Shown piece by piece: positions 52,459-60,761 of a stretch of 64,000 bases of DNA. The notes beneath the pieces are model-generated. The model was not told the DNA's origin, made no database searches, and saw only the letters and a list, made by a program, of their open reading frames with translations. Source of the stretch: JBLNDJ01 sp050261515 (GTDB taxonomy: Bacteria > Acidobacteriota > Terriglobia > Bryobacterales > Bryobacteraceae). The stretch lies in NCBI GenBank assembly GCA_050261515.1, contig JBLNDJ010000057.1, positions 1 to 64,000 of the forward strand. Reading direction: 5' to 3'. The position numbers and the translations under genes are program-made. Each line of letters begins with the position of its first letter. The first letter of the stretch is position 1.

Positions 52459-54257
52459 GCACGGTCCTCTATTTCGCCACAGGCGATCCGGCCGAAGTCA
52501 ATGCGGAACTGGAGAGGCTGCGCGGCAGGCTGCTGTGCGTGGTGTCTCCGCGAGGCGCGGCGGCGCAACTGAACTGTGGGGGCGCCCCCGTTTACACGGC
52601 GCTCGCGGCCGTCTTCGCGTGGCTGCGGCTCCGCGCGCTCCTGAGGCGGACGCGGGAGGTGGAAGTCGTCTGCTTCCGGTCCCCGGGCCGGTTCCGCTGG
52701 TTGAAATTCCTCGCGTGGAGCCTGTCCGGGAACCTGGTTTTTTCGGACGCGGCCGGCGCCCGCCGGTCGCGCGGCCGCTTGCACCTGCTGAGGGCCGCCG
52801 CCGCGCCCAAGGGCGCGATCTGCGTCATCGGCTCGGCTTCGGCGGCGCGGCTGGAACAAATCGTGTCGAACTTGCGGGCGCGCTATCCGGATGTTCCCCT
52901 CGAAGTGGCGGCCGGGGCGCGGCCCTGGCTGCGCGCGTACTTCGGCCTGCTGCGGCGCTGCTGGGGCAGGGAACGGTTCCGGGCCATTGTTCTCGCGTGC
53001 ACGCGAGAAGGCTACGGCGCGCTCAAGGCGCTGGGGTGGCTGCTTCCCGTGAGACGCGTGGAGGTCTATAACGAAAACCTCGACGTGTTCTCAGGCCGGA
53101 GCGCGCTCGCTCTGGCGCGGCACTGGCGGTGGCGGATGCGCCTTGCGCGCGGGCGCCGCGCGGTCGGCGTGATCGGCTCGGCGTCGGGATTCTACCTGAA
53201 GACGATCGTCGCGGACGTGCGCGCGCGGTTCCCCGGTGTCCCTATTCACGGGCTGCTGCCGCGGCGGCTGGTGGAGCCGGCCGGCGGCCTCTTCGACACC
53301 GTCACCGTTTTGAATCCCGGCCCGGCGGGCGTGCTTCAGGTGTGGCGCGCGCTGCGCAGGACGCACCAATACTGGATGGTGCCGTGTACGGAAGAGCCGT
53401 ACGCCGGCATGAAGCTGCTCGCGTTCCTGCTGCCGTTCGGGCCCAGGCAGATCTACAACGAACTGGCGGACGCCTTCTCCGCGCGCGACCTGCGCATCCT
53501 CGGCCGGCATATCGCCTGGAGGCTGCGCGACCGGCTGACCTTCAAGATTCTGACTGGAACGGCGGGGAGCAATCCGCCCGCGCGCCTCATGCACCTGGTT
53601 CTATACTCGCTGCGCCTGGCCGCAGGCGCGTGGACGCTCGGCCGTGTGCGTATTGCGAGCCTCGTCCGCGCGAAGTTTGCGCGGCGGCCGCGGCCGAGCG
53701 TGGACCTGATCTATCTCGATTCGAAGCCGGAAGTGCCGCTGCCCGTGGCGAACATGCGGCTGGCGGCGCGCATCGACAACGTGGGCCGCCCGCGCGACGT
53801 CGCCGGGAAAATCAACGCCGCGGTCCGGAGCAGCCACGCGGACTTCATCTGCCTGTTCGATTCCCGGTGCAGCATGAGCGAAGAGGACTGGCTCGAAAGG
53901 CTGCTCAAGACCTTCGACGAGCGCACGGGGCAGGTGGGGCCGCAGATCGCCGGCGCGGCCGCCGATGGGATGATCCGCGGGGGCCTCGCCGCGCCCGGTG
54001 CGCCGCCGCACTGGAATTCCGATCACGCGGTCTGCTGCCACGTCGAGCCCGACTGGCTCGAAATCGACGCGCTGCCGTGGGTCTGCCTCGTCGTCCGGCG
54101 CAATGCGGCGCTCGAGGCCGGACTGTTCGCCGGAGCCCAGGAGGCCGGGCCCGTCCGCGTCGATCTGGATTTCTGCCGCCGCCTCGCCGCGCATGGCTGG
54201 CTGTCGCTGTGCAACCAGAGCGTCACGGCTTCGCTATCATCTCCTTGGAGAAGATGA
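52455..54257 (+). CDS. Unusual glycosyltransferase: three internal repeats plus GT2-like domain
   Basis: A 600-residue protein. By eye the first 345 residues hold three copies of a roughly 100-110 residue alpha/beta unit (about 5-105, 118-217, 235-345). Copies two and three share VIGSAS...IV..(L/V)RAR(Y/F)P.VP, and all share LK.LA(W/F)-type and Y/F-x-x-D-x-F-S-x-R ends. Residues 415-600 resemble GT2 transferases (FICLFDSRCSMSEEDWLERL; VRRNAALEAGLF; VDLDFCRRLAAHGW). No membrane helix is evident. ATGA overlap with the upstream GT4 gene. I do not know this architecture from characterised enzymes. Confidence 0.7.
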   Translation: MSTVLYFATGDPAEVNAELERLRGRLLCVVSPRGAAAQLNCGGAPVYTALAAVFAWLRLRALLRRTREVEVVCFRSPGRFRWLKFLAWSLSGNLVFSDAAGARRSRGRLHLLRAAAAPKGAICVIGSASAARLEQIVSNLRARYPDVPLEVAAGARPWLRAYFGLLRRCWGRERFRAIVLACTREGYGALKALGWLLPVRRVEVYNENLDVFSGRSALALARHWRWRMRLARGRRAVGVIGSASGFYLKTIVADVRARFPGVPIHGLLPRRLVEPAGGLFDTVTVLNPGPAGVLQVWRALRRTHQYWMVPCTEEPYAGMKLLAFLLPFGPRQIYNELADAFSARDLRILGRHIAWRLRDRLTFKILTGTAGSNPPARLMHLVLYSLRLAAGAWTLGRVRIASLVRAKFARRPRPSVDLIYLDSKPEVPLPVANMRLAARIDNVGRPRDVAGKINAAVRSSHADFICLFDSRCSMSEEDWLERLLKTFDERTGQVGPQIAGAAADGMIRGGLAAPGAPPHWNSDHAVCCHVEPDWLEIDALPWVCLVVRRNAALEAGLFAGAQEAGPVRVDLDFCRRLAAHGWLSLCNQSVTASLSSPWRR

Positions 54258-54952
54258 AAGCATTCTGTTCGATTGCGGTCCTGCTGGCCGCCTCCGCCGC
54301 AAGCGCGCAAAAGCCGGCCGCGGAGCCCGCGGTTCCGTTCCGGGACGAATCGCTGCACTACACGGTGAACTGGCCAAGCGGGCTGAGTTTGGGCGAGGCG
54401 CAGATGCAGGCCTCGCGCAAGGACGCGCAGTGGAGCTTCGCCTTTTCACTGGACGCCGCTGTGCCGGGCTTTGCCGCCAGCGACACCTACTCATCCGTCG
54501 CCGCGGGTGATTTCTGTTCCACCGAGCTGAACAAGCGCTTCACACACGGCAAGCGCAGGGGCGACGAGACGACCACATTCGACGCACAGGCGGGAAAGGC
54601 CGTGCGGCAAACGCTGAAGGGCGGCCAGTCGGAGGTGCAGATTCCGGCGTGCCCGCGGGACGCGTTGTCGTTCCTCTACTACGTGCGGCGCGAGCTGGCC
54701 GACGGGCGCCTGCCCGGGCCGCAGACGGTGTATTTCGGCGCGCCCTACCAGGTGCGGCTGGAGTTCGGCGGGCGCGAGCGCGTGAATGTGAACGACCGCC
54801 CCGAGAACGCAGAGCGCATCGTCGCGTCGCTGAAGGGGCCGGCGTCGCAAACCACCGTCGAGCTGTTCTTCGCGCTCGACCGGGCGCGTACGCCGCTCGT
54901 GGTGCGGGTTCCGCTCGCGGCCGGAAAGTTCACCATGGAACTCGTCCGCTGA
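54254..54952 (+). CDS. Secreted DUF3108 protein
   Basis: A 232-residue protein with signal peptide (AFCSIAVLLAASAASAQ) and a DUF3108-like beta-rich domain (RDESLHYTVNWPSGLSLGEA, SFLYYVRRELADGRLPG). DUF3108 proteins are periplasmic and uncharacterised. Overlaps the upstream gene by four bases (ATGA) and ends three bases before the next. Its place inside a glycan operon suggests a periplasmic step, but nothing specific can be said. Confidence 0.72.
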   Translation: MKAFCSIAVLLAASAASAQKPAAEPAVPFRDESLHYTVNWPSGLSLGEAQMQASRKDAQWSFAFSLDAAVPGFAASDTYSSVAAGDFCSTELNKRFTHGKRRGDETTTFDAQAGKAVRQTLKGGQSEVQIPACPRDALSFLYYVRRELADGRLPGPQTVYFGAPYQVRLEFGGRERVNVNDRPENAERIVASLKGPASQTTVELFFALDRARTPLVVRVPLAAGKFTMELVR

Positions 54953-54955
54953 CGT

Positions 54956-56914
54956 ATGCGCGTCGCTTTTTTCTCGCCCATGCCGCCGGCCAAAAGCGGC
55001 ATTGCCGATTACTCCGCGGCGCTGGTGGAGCCGCTCGGGCGGCTGGCGGATCTGCGCGTATTCGATTCGGCCGCCGAGGCGTTCGATCCGGCCCGGTTCG
55101 ACGTCGCGGTCTACCAGGTCGGCAATAATCCGTATCACGAGTTCGTGTATGAGGCGGCGATGCGGCATCCGGGCGTCGTGGTGTTGCACGAGGCGAACCT
55201 GCACTACTTGATGGCGGATCTGACGATCCGCCGCGGCGACTGGGACGCCTACCTGCGGGAAGTCGAGTACAACGCGGGACCGCAGGCGATGGCTCACGCG
55301 CGGCGGGCGCGCGCTCTCGAGGTTGGGCCGGATTACCTCGGGATCGCGATGACGCGCCGGCTCATCGAAAGCGCGCGCGGCATCATCGTGCACAGCAACG
55401 CGGTGCTCGAGCACGTGCGCGCGGCCGGCTACGCGGGGCCCGTGGCGCGCATCCCGCACGGCGCCTGGCTGTGCTATGCCGACCGGCAGGGATTCCGCGA
55501 GCGGCTCGGCATCGGGGAAGCCGCGCCGCTCATCGGCGCGTTCGGCTTTCTCAAACCCTACAAGCGCATCGCCGAGTCGCTGCGGGCCTTCGCCAGGCTT
55601 CTGCGCGTGGAGCCGCGCGCGAAGATGATTCTCGCCGGCGAGCCGCATCCCGATCTGCCGGTGGAATCCATGATCCGCTCGCTCGGGTTGAGCGGCGCGG
55701 TGCGCGTGCTGGGGTATCTCGATATCGGCGATTTCACCGGCTACATGGCGGCGTGCGACGTGGTGCTGAATCTGCGCTACCCGACCGTCGGCGAGACTTC
55801 GGGAAGCCTGCTGCGGGCGCTCGGGCTGGGCAAGCCCGTGCTGGTTTCCGATGTCGGCGCCTTCCGCGATCTGCCCGATGACGTCTGCCTGAAGGTTCGT
55901 GTGGGCGCCGGGGAAGAGGACGAAATCTTCGAGCATCTGAACACGCTGGTCTCGCGTCCCGAGCTGGCCGCCGCGCTCGGCGCGCGAGCCCGAGCCTGGG
56001 TAGCGGCCGAGTGCCCCTGGGCCCGCGTGGCGGAACGCTACGCGCGGTTCCTGAAGGCCGTGGCACACAACGCCCCGTGGAGCGACCTCCCCGTACCCGC
56101 GCGCGATGCCGCGCCCGGCAATGCGATCGCGCCGGAGACGGTACGCGAGTGGGCGCCCCGGCACTCCGCGTTCCGGGGCTACGTCGATGCGCACCTCACC
56201 CGCCTGACTAAGACCCTCGAAATTATCCCGCCCGGGGGTCCCTGCGACCGAATCCTCGAAATGGGCGCCTACCTGCAAATCACCCCGGCGCTCCACTCCG
56301 AGCTTGGCTACGGAGAAGTGCGCGGCTGCTACTACGGCGAATCGGGCCACACCGAGCGGCGCTCGGCTGTATCGGCCGGGGGCGAGCGCTTCGAATGCGA
56401 AGTGGACCTGTTCGACGCCGAGAAAGACCCGTTCCCCTACCCCGACGGCCACTTCGCCACCGTGCTCTGCTGCGAACTGCTCGAACACCTGTTCGAAGAC
56501 CCGATGCACATGATGATCGAGATCCACCGCATTCTGCGCGACGGCGGGCACCTGGTCCTGACCACGCCCAACCTCGCCTCGCTGCGCGCGATCTCGGCGA
56601 TTCTCCAGGGCTACCATCCGGGGCTGTTTCCGCAGTACATCAAGCCGTCGAAGGAGGGCGTCGTGGACCCGCGCCACAACCGCGAATACACGCCTCGCGA
56701 GATCCGGCGGCTGCTCGAAGACTCGGGCTTCGACGTCGTGCGCCTCGAGACCGGGCCGTTCCGCGAGCAGCCGCGGCCGGAACTCGCGTGGGTGGAGCGC
56801 CTGCTGCGGAATTTCCATTTCGACACCAGCTTGCGCGATGAAGGGATATACGCCGTGGGCCGCAAGGCGGGGCCGGTGCGCGGCGGGCGCTATCCCGATT
56901 GGCTCTACGCATGA
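54956..56914 (+). CDS. GT4 glycosyltransferase fused to a SAM-dependent methyltransferase
   Basis: A 652-residue bifunctional protein. The GT4 domain occupies about residues 1-370 (FFSPMPPAKSGIADYSAALV, FGFLKPYKRIAESLRAF, LRYPTVGETSGSLLRALGLG). A class I methyltransferase follows at about 415-640: RILEMGAYLQITPAL in the SAM loop region, PFPYPDGHFATVLCCELLEH, and RILRDGGHLVLTTPNLASLR. It could add a sugar and cap or modify it by methylation, a known way to end chains before ABC export. The methyltransferase SAM loop is atypical (EMGAYLQ for E-x-G-x-G). Confidence 0.82.
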   Translation: MRVAFFSPMPPAKSGIADYSAALVEPLGRLADLRVFDSAAEAFDPARFDVAVYQVGNNPYHEFVYEAAMRHPGVVVLHEANLHYLMADLTIRRGDWDAYLREVEYNAGPQAMAHARRARALEVGPDYLGIAMTRRLIESARGIIVHSNAVLEHVRAAGYAGPVARIPHGAWLCYADRQGFRERLGIGEAAPLIGAFGFLKPYKRIAESLRAFARLLRVEPRAKMILAGEPHPDLPVESMIRSLGLSGAVRVLGYLDIGDFTGYMAACDVVLNLRYPTVGETSGSLLRALGLGKPVLVSDVGAFRDLPDDVCLKVRVGAGEEDEIFEHLNTLVSRPELAAALGARARAWVAAECPWARVAERYARFLKAVAHNAPWSDLPVPARDAAPGNAIAPETVREWAPRHSAFRGYVDAHLTRLTKTLEIIPPGGPCDRILEMGAYLQITPALHSELGYGEVRGCYYGESGHTERRSAVSAGGERFECEVDLFDAEKDPFPYPDGHFATVLCCELLEHLFEDPMHMMIEIHRILRDGGHLVLTTPNLASLRAISAILQGYHPGLFPQYIKPSKEGVVDPRHNREYTPREIRRLLEDSGFDVVRLETGPFREQPRPELAWVERLLRNFHFDTSLRDEGIYAVGRKAGPVRGGRYPDWLYA

Positions 56915-58080
56915 CGCAGGCGCGCGTGCGGCTTCGAGTCGAGAACGCCTCGGCGGAGGTATGGACGCCGCGCGACGGCTATGCCGTGTCATACCAGGTG
57001 TTCGACACCGAGTCGGAAACGCTGGTGATCGACGGGCCGCGCACGCCCCTGCCGGGCGAGTTGCATCCCGGAGAGGCAATCGAGATCGACGTGCCGGTCG
57101 AGTTTCCACCCGAGCCTGGCCGCTACCGCGCATTCGTCTCCGGCATGCGCGAGCACGCGTTCTGGTTCTACGAGCGCGGGATGCCATTCGTGGTGGTTGA
57201 GTTCGCGGGCGGAGCAGTGTCAAGCCAGGTCACGACCATGCGCGCGCTGCGCCGGCGGAACCTGTGGCGCGCCGCGGGCCGTGCGTGCAGCTATCCGTTG
57301 CTCTCGATGTGGAGGAACCGGAGCCTGATCCGCTCCATGGTGCGGCGCGACATCGTGGGCCGCTACCGCGGCTCGTTCGGCGGCGCGTTCTGGACCATCC
57401 TGAACCCGCTGCTGCTGATGGCGACGTACTTCTTCGTGTTCGGCATCGTACTGCGCGCGCGCTTGGGTAACGATCCCAGCCGCACGGGCTTCGTGCTCTA
57501 CTTCCTGTGCGGCATGCTGCCGTGGCTCGCGTTCAGCGAAGCGGCCGGGCGCGCGCCGTTCGTCATCCTGGAGCACAGAAACTTCGTCAAGAAGCTCGTG
57601 TTCCCGCTCGAGACGCTGCCGGTGAACCTGGGCGCGGCGGGGCTGGTGATCGAGGCATTCGCGCTGCTCATCTTCGTGACGCTGCTCTACGCCGTGCGCG
57701 GGAGCGTCCCCGCGGCGGCGCTGTGGCTGCCCGCGCTCGTGATTCCGCAACTGCTGTTCACCCTGGGCGTCGTCTGGTTTCTGGCGGCGCTCGGCGCCTA
57801 CATGCGCGATCTCGGCCAGATCAACGGCTTCCTGCTCACGCTATGGTTCTTCCTGACGCCGATCTGCTACCCGGCCGAATCGCTGCCGCGCGAGGCGCTC
57901 GCGGTGCTGTCGAAGAACCCTATGTTCGTACTGGTCCAGGGCTACCGGGACCTGTTCCTCGAAGCGCGGCCGCCCGCGTGGGGACCGCTGTGGAAGCTGT
58001 GGGTGGTCTCGCTCGCGTTCTTCGTCGCGGGCCACGCCTGGTTCTACAAGCTGCGTAAGAACTTTGCGGATGTGATCTGA
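56911..58080 (+). CDS. ABC-2 polysaccharide export permease with extra N-terminal domain
   Basis: A 389-residue protein. Residues about 130-389 form a Wzm/TagG-type permease with six helices (RRDIVGRYRGSFGGAFWTIL, FFLTPICYPAESLP). The first 105 residues (VRLRVENASAEVWTPRDGY, PEPGRYRAFVSGMREHAFWF) form a beta-sandwich-like domain similar in style to the carbohydrate-binding tail of Wzt ATPases. A fusion of that kind to the permease is unusual. No ABC ATPase gene is in this window. ATGA overlap with the upstream gene (start 56911). Confidence 0.82.
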   Translation: MTQARVRLRVENASAEVWTPRDGYAVSYQVFDTESETLVIDGPRTPLPGELHPGEAIEIDVPVEFPPEPGRYRAFVSGMREHAFWFYERGMPFVVVEFAGGAVSSQVTTMRALRRRNLWRAAGRACSYPLLSMWRNRSLIRSMVRRDIVGRYRGSFGGAFWTILNPLLLMATYFFVFGIVLRARLGNDPSRTGFVLYFLCGMLPWLAFSEAAGRAPFVILEHRNFVKKLVFPLETLPVNLGAAGLVIEAFALLIFVTLLYAVRGSVPAAALWLPALVIPQLLFTLGVVWFLAALGAYMRDLGQINGFLLTLWFFLTPICYPAESLPREALAVLSKNPMFVLVQGYRDLFLEARPPAWGPLWKLWVVSLAFFVAGHAWFYKLRKNFADVI

Positions 58081-58091
58081 CCCCCCCCCCC
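58081..58091 (+). repeat. Homopolymer C tract directly after the permease stop
   Basis: Eleven consecutive C follow the TGA of the permease gene with no intervening base. Such tracts vary in length by slippage and are also error-prone in sequencing. Here it is outside coding sequence. Confidence 0.9.
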
Positions 58092-58151
58092 GTCCGGGCC
58101 GCTGAGCCGAAGTGCGGGCCGGTTGCGCGTACAGAGAGTGAGGAGGCCGCC

Positions 58152-58772
58152 ATGCTGGCCGTGCTTCTTGCTCTTCTGATTTCTCCGGCGGGGTTCGCGC
58201 CCGACGCGGTGCTGGCGCGTTACACTGCGGGCGAGGCGGGCCGGCGGGCGCCGGCCGGAGTGGTCGAGGTCGAGATCGAAGCGTCGCTGCCCCACCGGGC
58301 GGAGCGCGGGCGCGTGCTAGCCATCCGGCACGGCGCGGCATCATACGATGTCATTCGCAGCGAGGGCGACCAGACCGTGAAGCGGCAGGTGATTGCGCGG
58401 TATCTCGCGGCGGCGGCGCGGGGCGGAGCGATGGAGGCATCGGCCGTCGCGGTCACTCCGGACAATTACAAGTTCCGGCTGGTTGGCTCGGTCGAGAGCG
58501 GCGGCACGCTTTCATACGTCTTCGATATCGTTCCCCGCAAGAAGCGCGTGGGGCTTATGGAGGGCCAGATCTGGATCGATGTCGCCACCGGCATCGCCGT
58601 GCGGGAATACGGCCGGATGGTCAAGAGCCCGTCCGTATTCCTGCGGCGGATCGAGGTCCTGCGCGACACATCGATCCGGAACGGCGCGCCGTATCTGCGG
58701 ATTACGCGGCTCATGATCGACACGCGCGTGGCGGGACCGGCCGAGCTGACCATCCGCGAGAGTCCTCAGTGA
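58152..58772 (+). CDS. Hypothetical secreted protein
   Basis: A 206-residue protein with an N-terminal signal peptide (LAVLLALLISPAGFAPDA) and a beta-rich body (YKFRLVGSVESGGTLSYVFD, IWIDVATGIAVREYGRMV). The pattern resembles LolA/MucB-like lipoprotein-sorting folds, but I cannot assign a family. GAGGAGG precedes the ATG, and its stop overlaps the GTG of the GH5 gene, so the two are coupled. Confidence 0.65.
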   Translation: MLAVLLALLISPAGFAPDAVLARYTAGEAGRRAPAGVVEVEIEASLPHRAERGRVLAIRHGAASYDVIRSEGDQTVKRQVIARYLAAAARGGAMEASAVAVTPDNYKFRLVGSVESGGTLSYVFDIVPRKKRVGLMEGQIWIDVATGIAVREYGRMVKSPSVFLRRIEVLRDTSIRNGAPYLRITRLMIDTRVAGPAELTIRESPQ

Positions 58773-59743
58773 CTGCGTACCGGCGCGGCGTGAATATCGC
58801 CGGCGCGGAGTTCGGCGAAGATCACCTGCCGGGCGTGCACGGCCGCGACTTCACGTACAACAGCGAGGACACCTTCCGCTATTTCTGCGCGAAGGGCCTG
58901 AACCTGTTCCGAGTCTGCCTGCGGTGGGAACGGCTTCAGCCCGAGCTGCGGGGCCCGCTCGATCCCGGCCACACCGGCTGCCTGCGGCAGAACATCGAGT
59001 GGGCGCACAAATACGGCGGCCAGGTCATCATCGACATACACAACTTCGGCCGGTATGGGAATTTCGCGATCGACAATCTGTACGACGCGCGGATGCGCGT
59101 CTCGACGCGCGATTTCGCGGACCTCTGGACGCGCCTCTCGGCCGAGTTCCGGGGCGAGCCGGGCGTCTACGCCTACGGCTTGATGTGCGAGCCGCACGAC
59201 TTGGGCGAGGCCGATTGGAAGACGGTCTCGCAGACCGCGCTCGCGGCGATCCGCGACAACGGAGACTCCACGCTGGTCCTGGTGCCGGGCGACAGTTGGT
59301 CGAGTTCGGAGCGCTGGCCCGAAGTGCATGGGCCGCGGGGCTGGATCGCCGACCCCTCCGGCAACTTCGCCTACGAAGCGCACGAGTATTTCGACGCGGA
59401 TCACAGCGGCTCCTATGCGCTCAGCTACGACGAGGAGCTCGCCCGCGATTCCGGCCTCCCGTCGATCGGCCGCGCGCGCCTGCGACCCTTCACCGATTGG
59501 TGCGCGGCAAACGGCGTGCGCGGGTTTCTGGGCGAGTACGGCGTCCCGGACAACGACCCGCGCTGGCTCGCCGTGCTCGACGATTTTCTGGACGCGCTCG
59601 ACGAAGCGGCGCTCGGCGGCGCCTGCTGGGCGGCCGGGGAATGGTGGGGCGACTATCCGCTCTCGGTACAGCCGCGCGAGAATTTCACGCTCGACCGCCC
59701 GCAACTCGCCGTGCTCGAGCGGCACACCGGCTCTAGCGCGTGA
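58769..59743 (+). CDS. GH5-family glycoside hydrolase, intracellular
   Basis: A 324-residue GH5 (clan GH-A) barrel resembling cellulase/endoglucanase types. GLNLFRVCLRWERLQP, VIIDIHNFGRYG, YGLMCEPHDL with the acid/base Glu, FAYEAHEYFDADHSG and GFLGEYGVP with the nucleophile are all visible. There is no signal peptide. The Asn that normally precedes the acid/base (NEP) is Cys here. Starts at GTG overlapping the previous stop. Its 3' end overlaps the convergent aldolase gene by 11 bases. It may trim or recycle the polysaccharide made by this operon. Confidence 0.83.
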   Translation: MTAYRRGVNIAGAEFGEDHLPGVHGRDFTYNSEDTFRYFCAKGLNLFRVCLRWERLQPELRGPLDPGHTGCLRQNIEWAHKYGGQVIIDIHNFGRYGNFAIDNLYDARMRVSTRDFADLWTRLSAEFRGEPGVYAYGLMCEPHDLGEADWKTVSQTALAAIRDNGDSTLVLVPGDSWSSSERWPEVHGPRGWIADPSGNFAYEAHEYFDADHSGSYALSYDEELARDSGLPSIGRARLRPFTDWCAANGVRGFLGEYGVPDNDPRWLAVLDDFLDALDEAALGGACWAAGEWWGDYPLSVQPRENFTLDRPQLAVLERHTGSSA

Positions 59744-60761
59744 CCTCCGCCAGCGCCTCCGCGGCCCGCTCGCACGCCGCGCGGTCCACGTCGAGGTGCG
59801 TCACCAGCCGCATCGACGTTTCCGAAACCGGATTGATCAGCACCCCGCGCGCCTTCAGCCGTGCGCTCACCTCCGGCGCCGCCAGGCCCGTCGCGCCAAT
59901 GTCGAAGATCACGATGTTCGTCTGCACTTCGTGCGCGACCTTGACGCCCGGAATACGCCCGAGCGCGTCGGCCAGAAACCGTGCGTTCTCGTGGTCCTCG
60001 CACAGCCGCGCGGGCATTTCCTCGAGCGCGATCAGGCCCGCCGCGGCCAGAACACCCACCTGCCGCATCCCGCCGCCGAGGCGCTTGCGATAGAGCCGCC
60101 CGCGCGCGATCGCATCCGCGCGCCCTACCAGCATCGACCCCGCCGGGGCGCCGAGGCCCTTCGACAGACAGAACATCACAGTATCCGCCTTCGCCGTGAT
60201 CTCGCTGACCGGGCGGTGCAGGTATGTCGCCGCATTGAAAACGCGCGCGCCGTCGAGGTGGACCTTCAGCCCGAGTTCGTGCGCGCCGTCGCAGATCGCG
60301 TCGAATACCTCAGGCGGATAAACCGAGCCGCCGGCCAGGTTGTTCGTGTTCTCGAGCTCGACCAGCCCCGTGGGCGCCGAGTGCGGCCCAAGCGGGCGGT
60401 ACTCCGCGAGCACCTGCGGCCAGCGCAGAATGCCGTTGGCCGCCGCGATGGGCCGCGCGACGCAGCCCGCGAACCAGGCCATCATCGACAGCTCGTAGTT
60501 GAATATGTGCGCGCGCGCTTCGCAGATCACCTCCTGCCCGTGCTCTGTGTGAAGCTTGATGCCGATCGTGTTCCCCATCGTTCCGGTGGGAACGAACAGT
60601 CCCGCCTCTTTGCCGAAGAGCTCGGCGGCCCGCTGTTCGAGGCGGTTGACCGTCGGGTCCTCGCCGTACACGTCGTCGCCGACTTCCGCCTCGGCCATGG
60701 CCCGGCGCATCGCGGGCGTGGGCCGCGTCACCGTGTCGCTGCGCAGATCGATGAATTCCAT
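59733..60761 (-). CDS. ltaE: Low-specificity L-threonine aldolase
   Basis: A 342-residue PLP enzyme of fold type I that cleaves L-threonine/allo-threonine to glycine and acetaldehyde. DLRSDTVTRPTPAMRRAMA and DDVYGEDPTVNRLE are diagnostic at the start, HLDGARVFNAA holds the PLP Asp, and SKGLGAPAGSML holds the PLP lysine. The ATG directly follows the hemW stop with no gap, so they are co-transcribed. Confidence 0.92.
   Translation of the reverse strand: MEFIDLRSDTVTRPTPAMRRAMAEAEVGDDVYGEDPTVNRLEQRAAELFGKEAGLFVPTGTMGNTIGIKLHTEHGQEVICEARAHIFNYELSMMAWFAGCVARPIAAANGILRWPQVLAEYRPLGPHSAPTGLVELENTNNLAGGSVYPPEVFDAICDGAHELGLKVHLDGARVFNAATYLHRPVSEITAKADTVMFCLSKGLGAPAGSMLVGRADAIARGRLYRKRLGGGMRQVGVLAAAGLIALEEMPARLCEDHENARFLADALGRIPGVKVAHEVQTNIVIFDIGATGLAAPEVSARLKARGVLINPVSETSMRLVTHLDVDRAACERAAEALAEVTR

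Noticed and set aside
54491..57223. A 910-codon open frame on the minus strand
   Set aside because: It is antisense to three well-recognised genes, consists mostly of Arg/Ala/Gly/Pro low-complexity sequence and shows no domain. Such frames are expected opposite high-GC genes with strong third-position bias.
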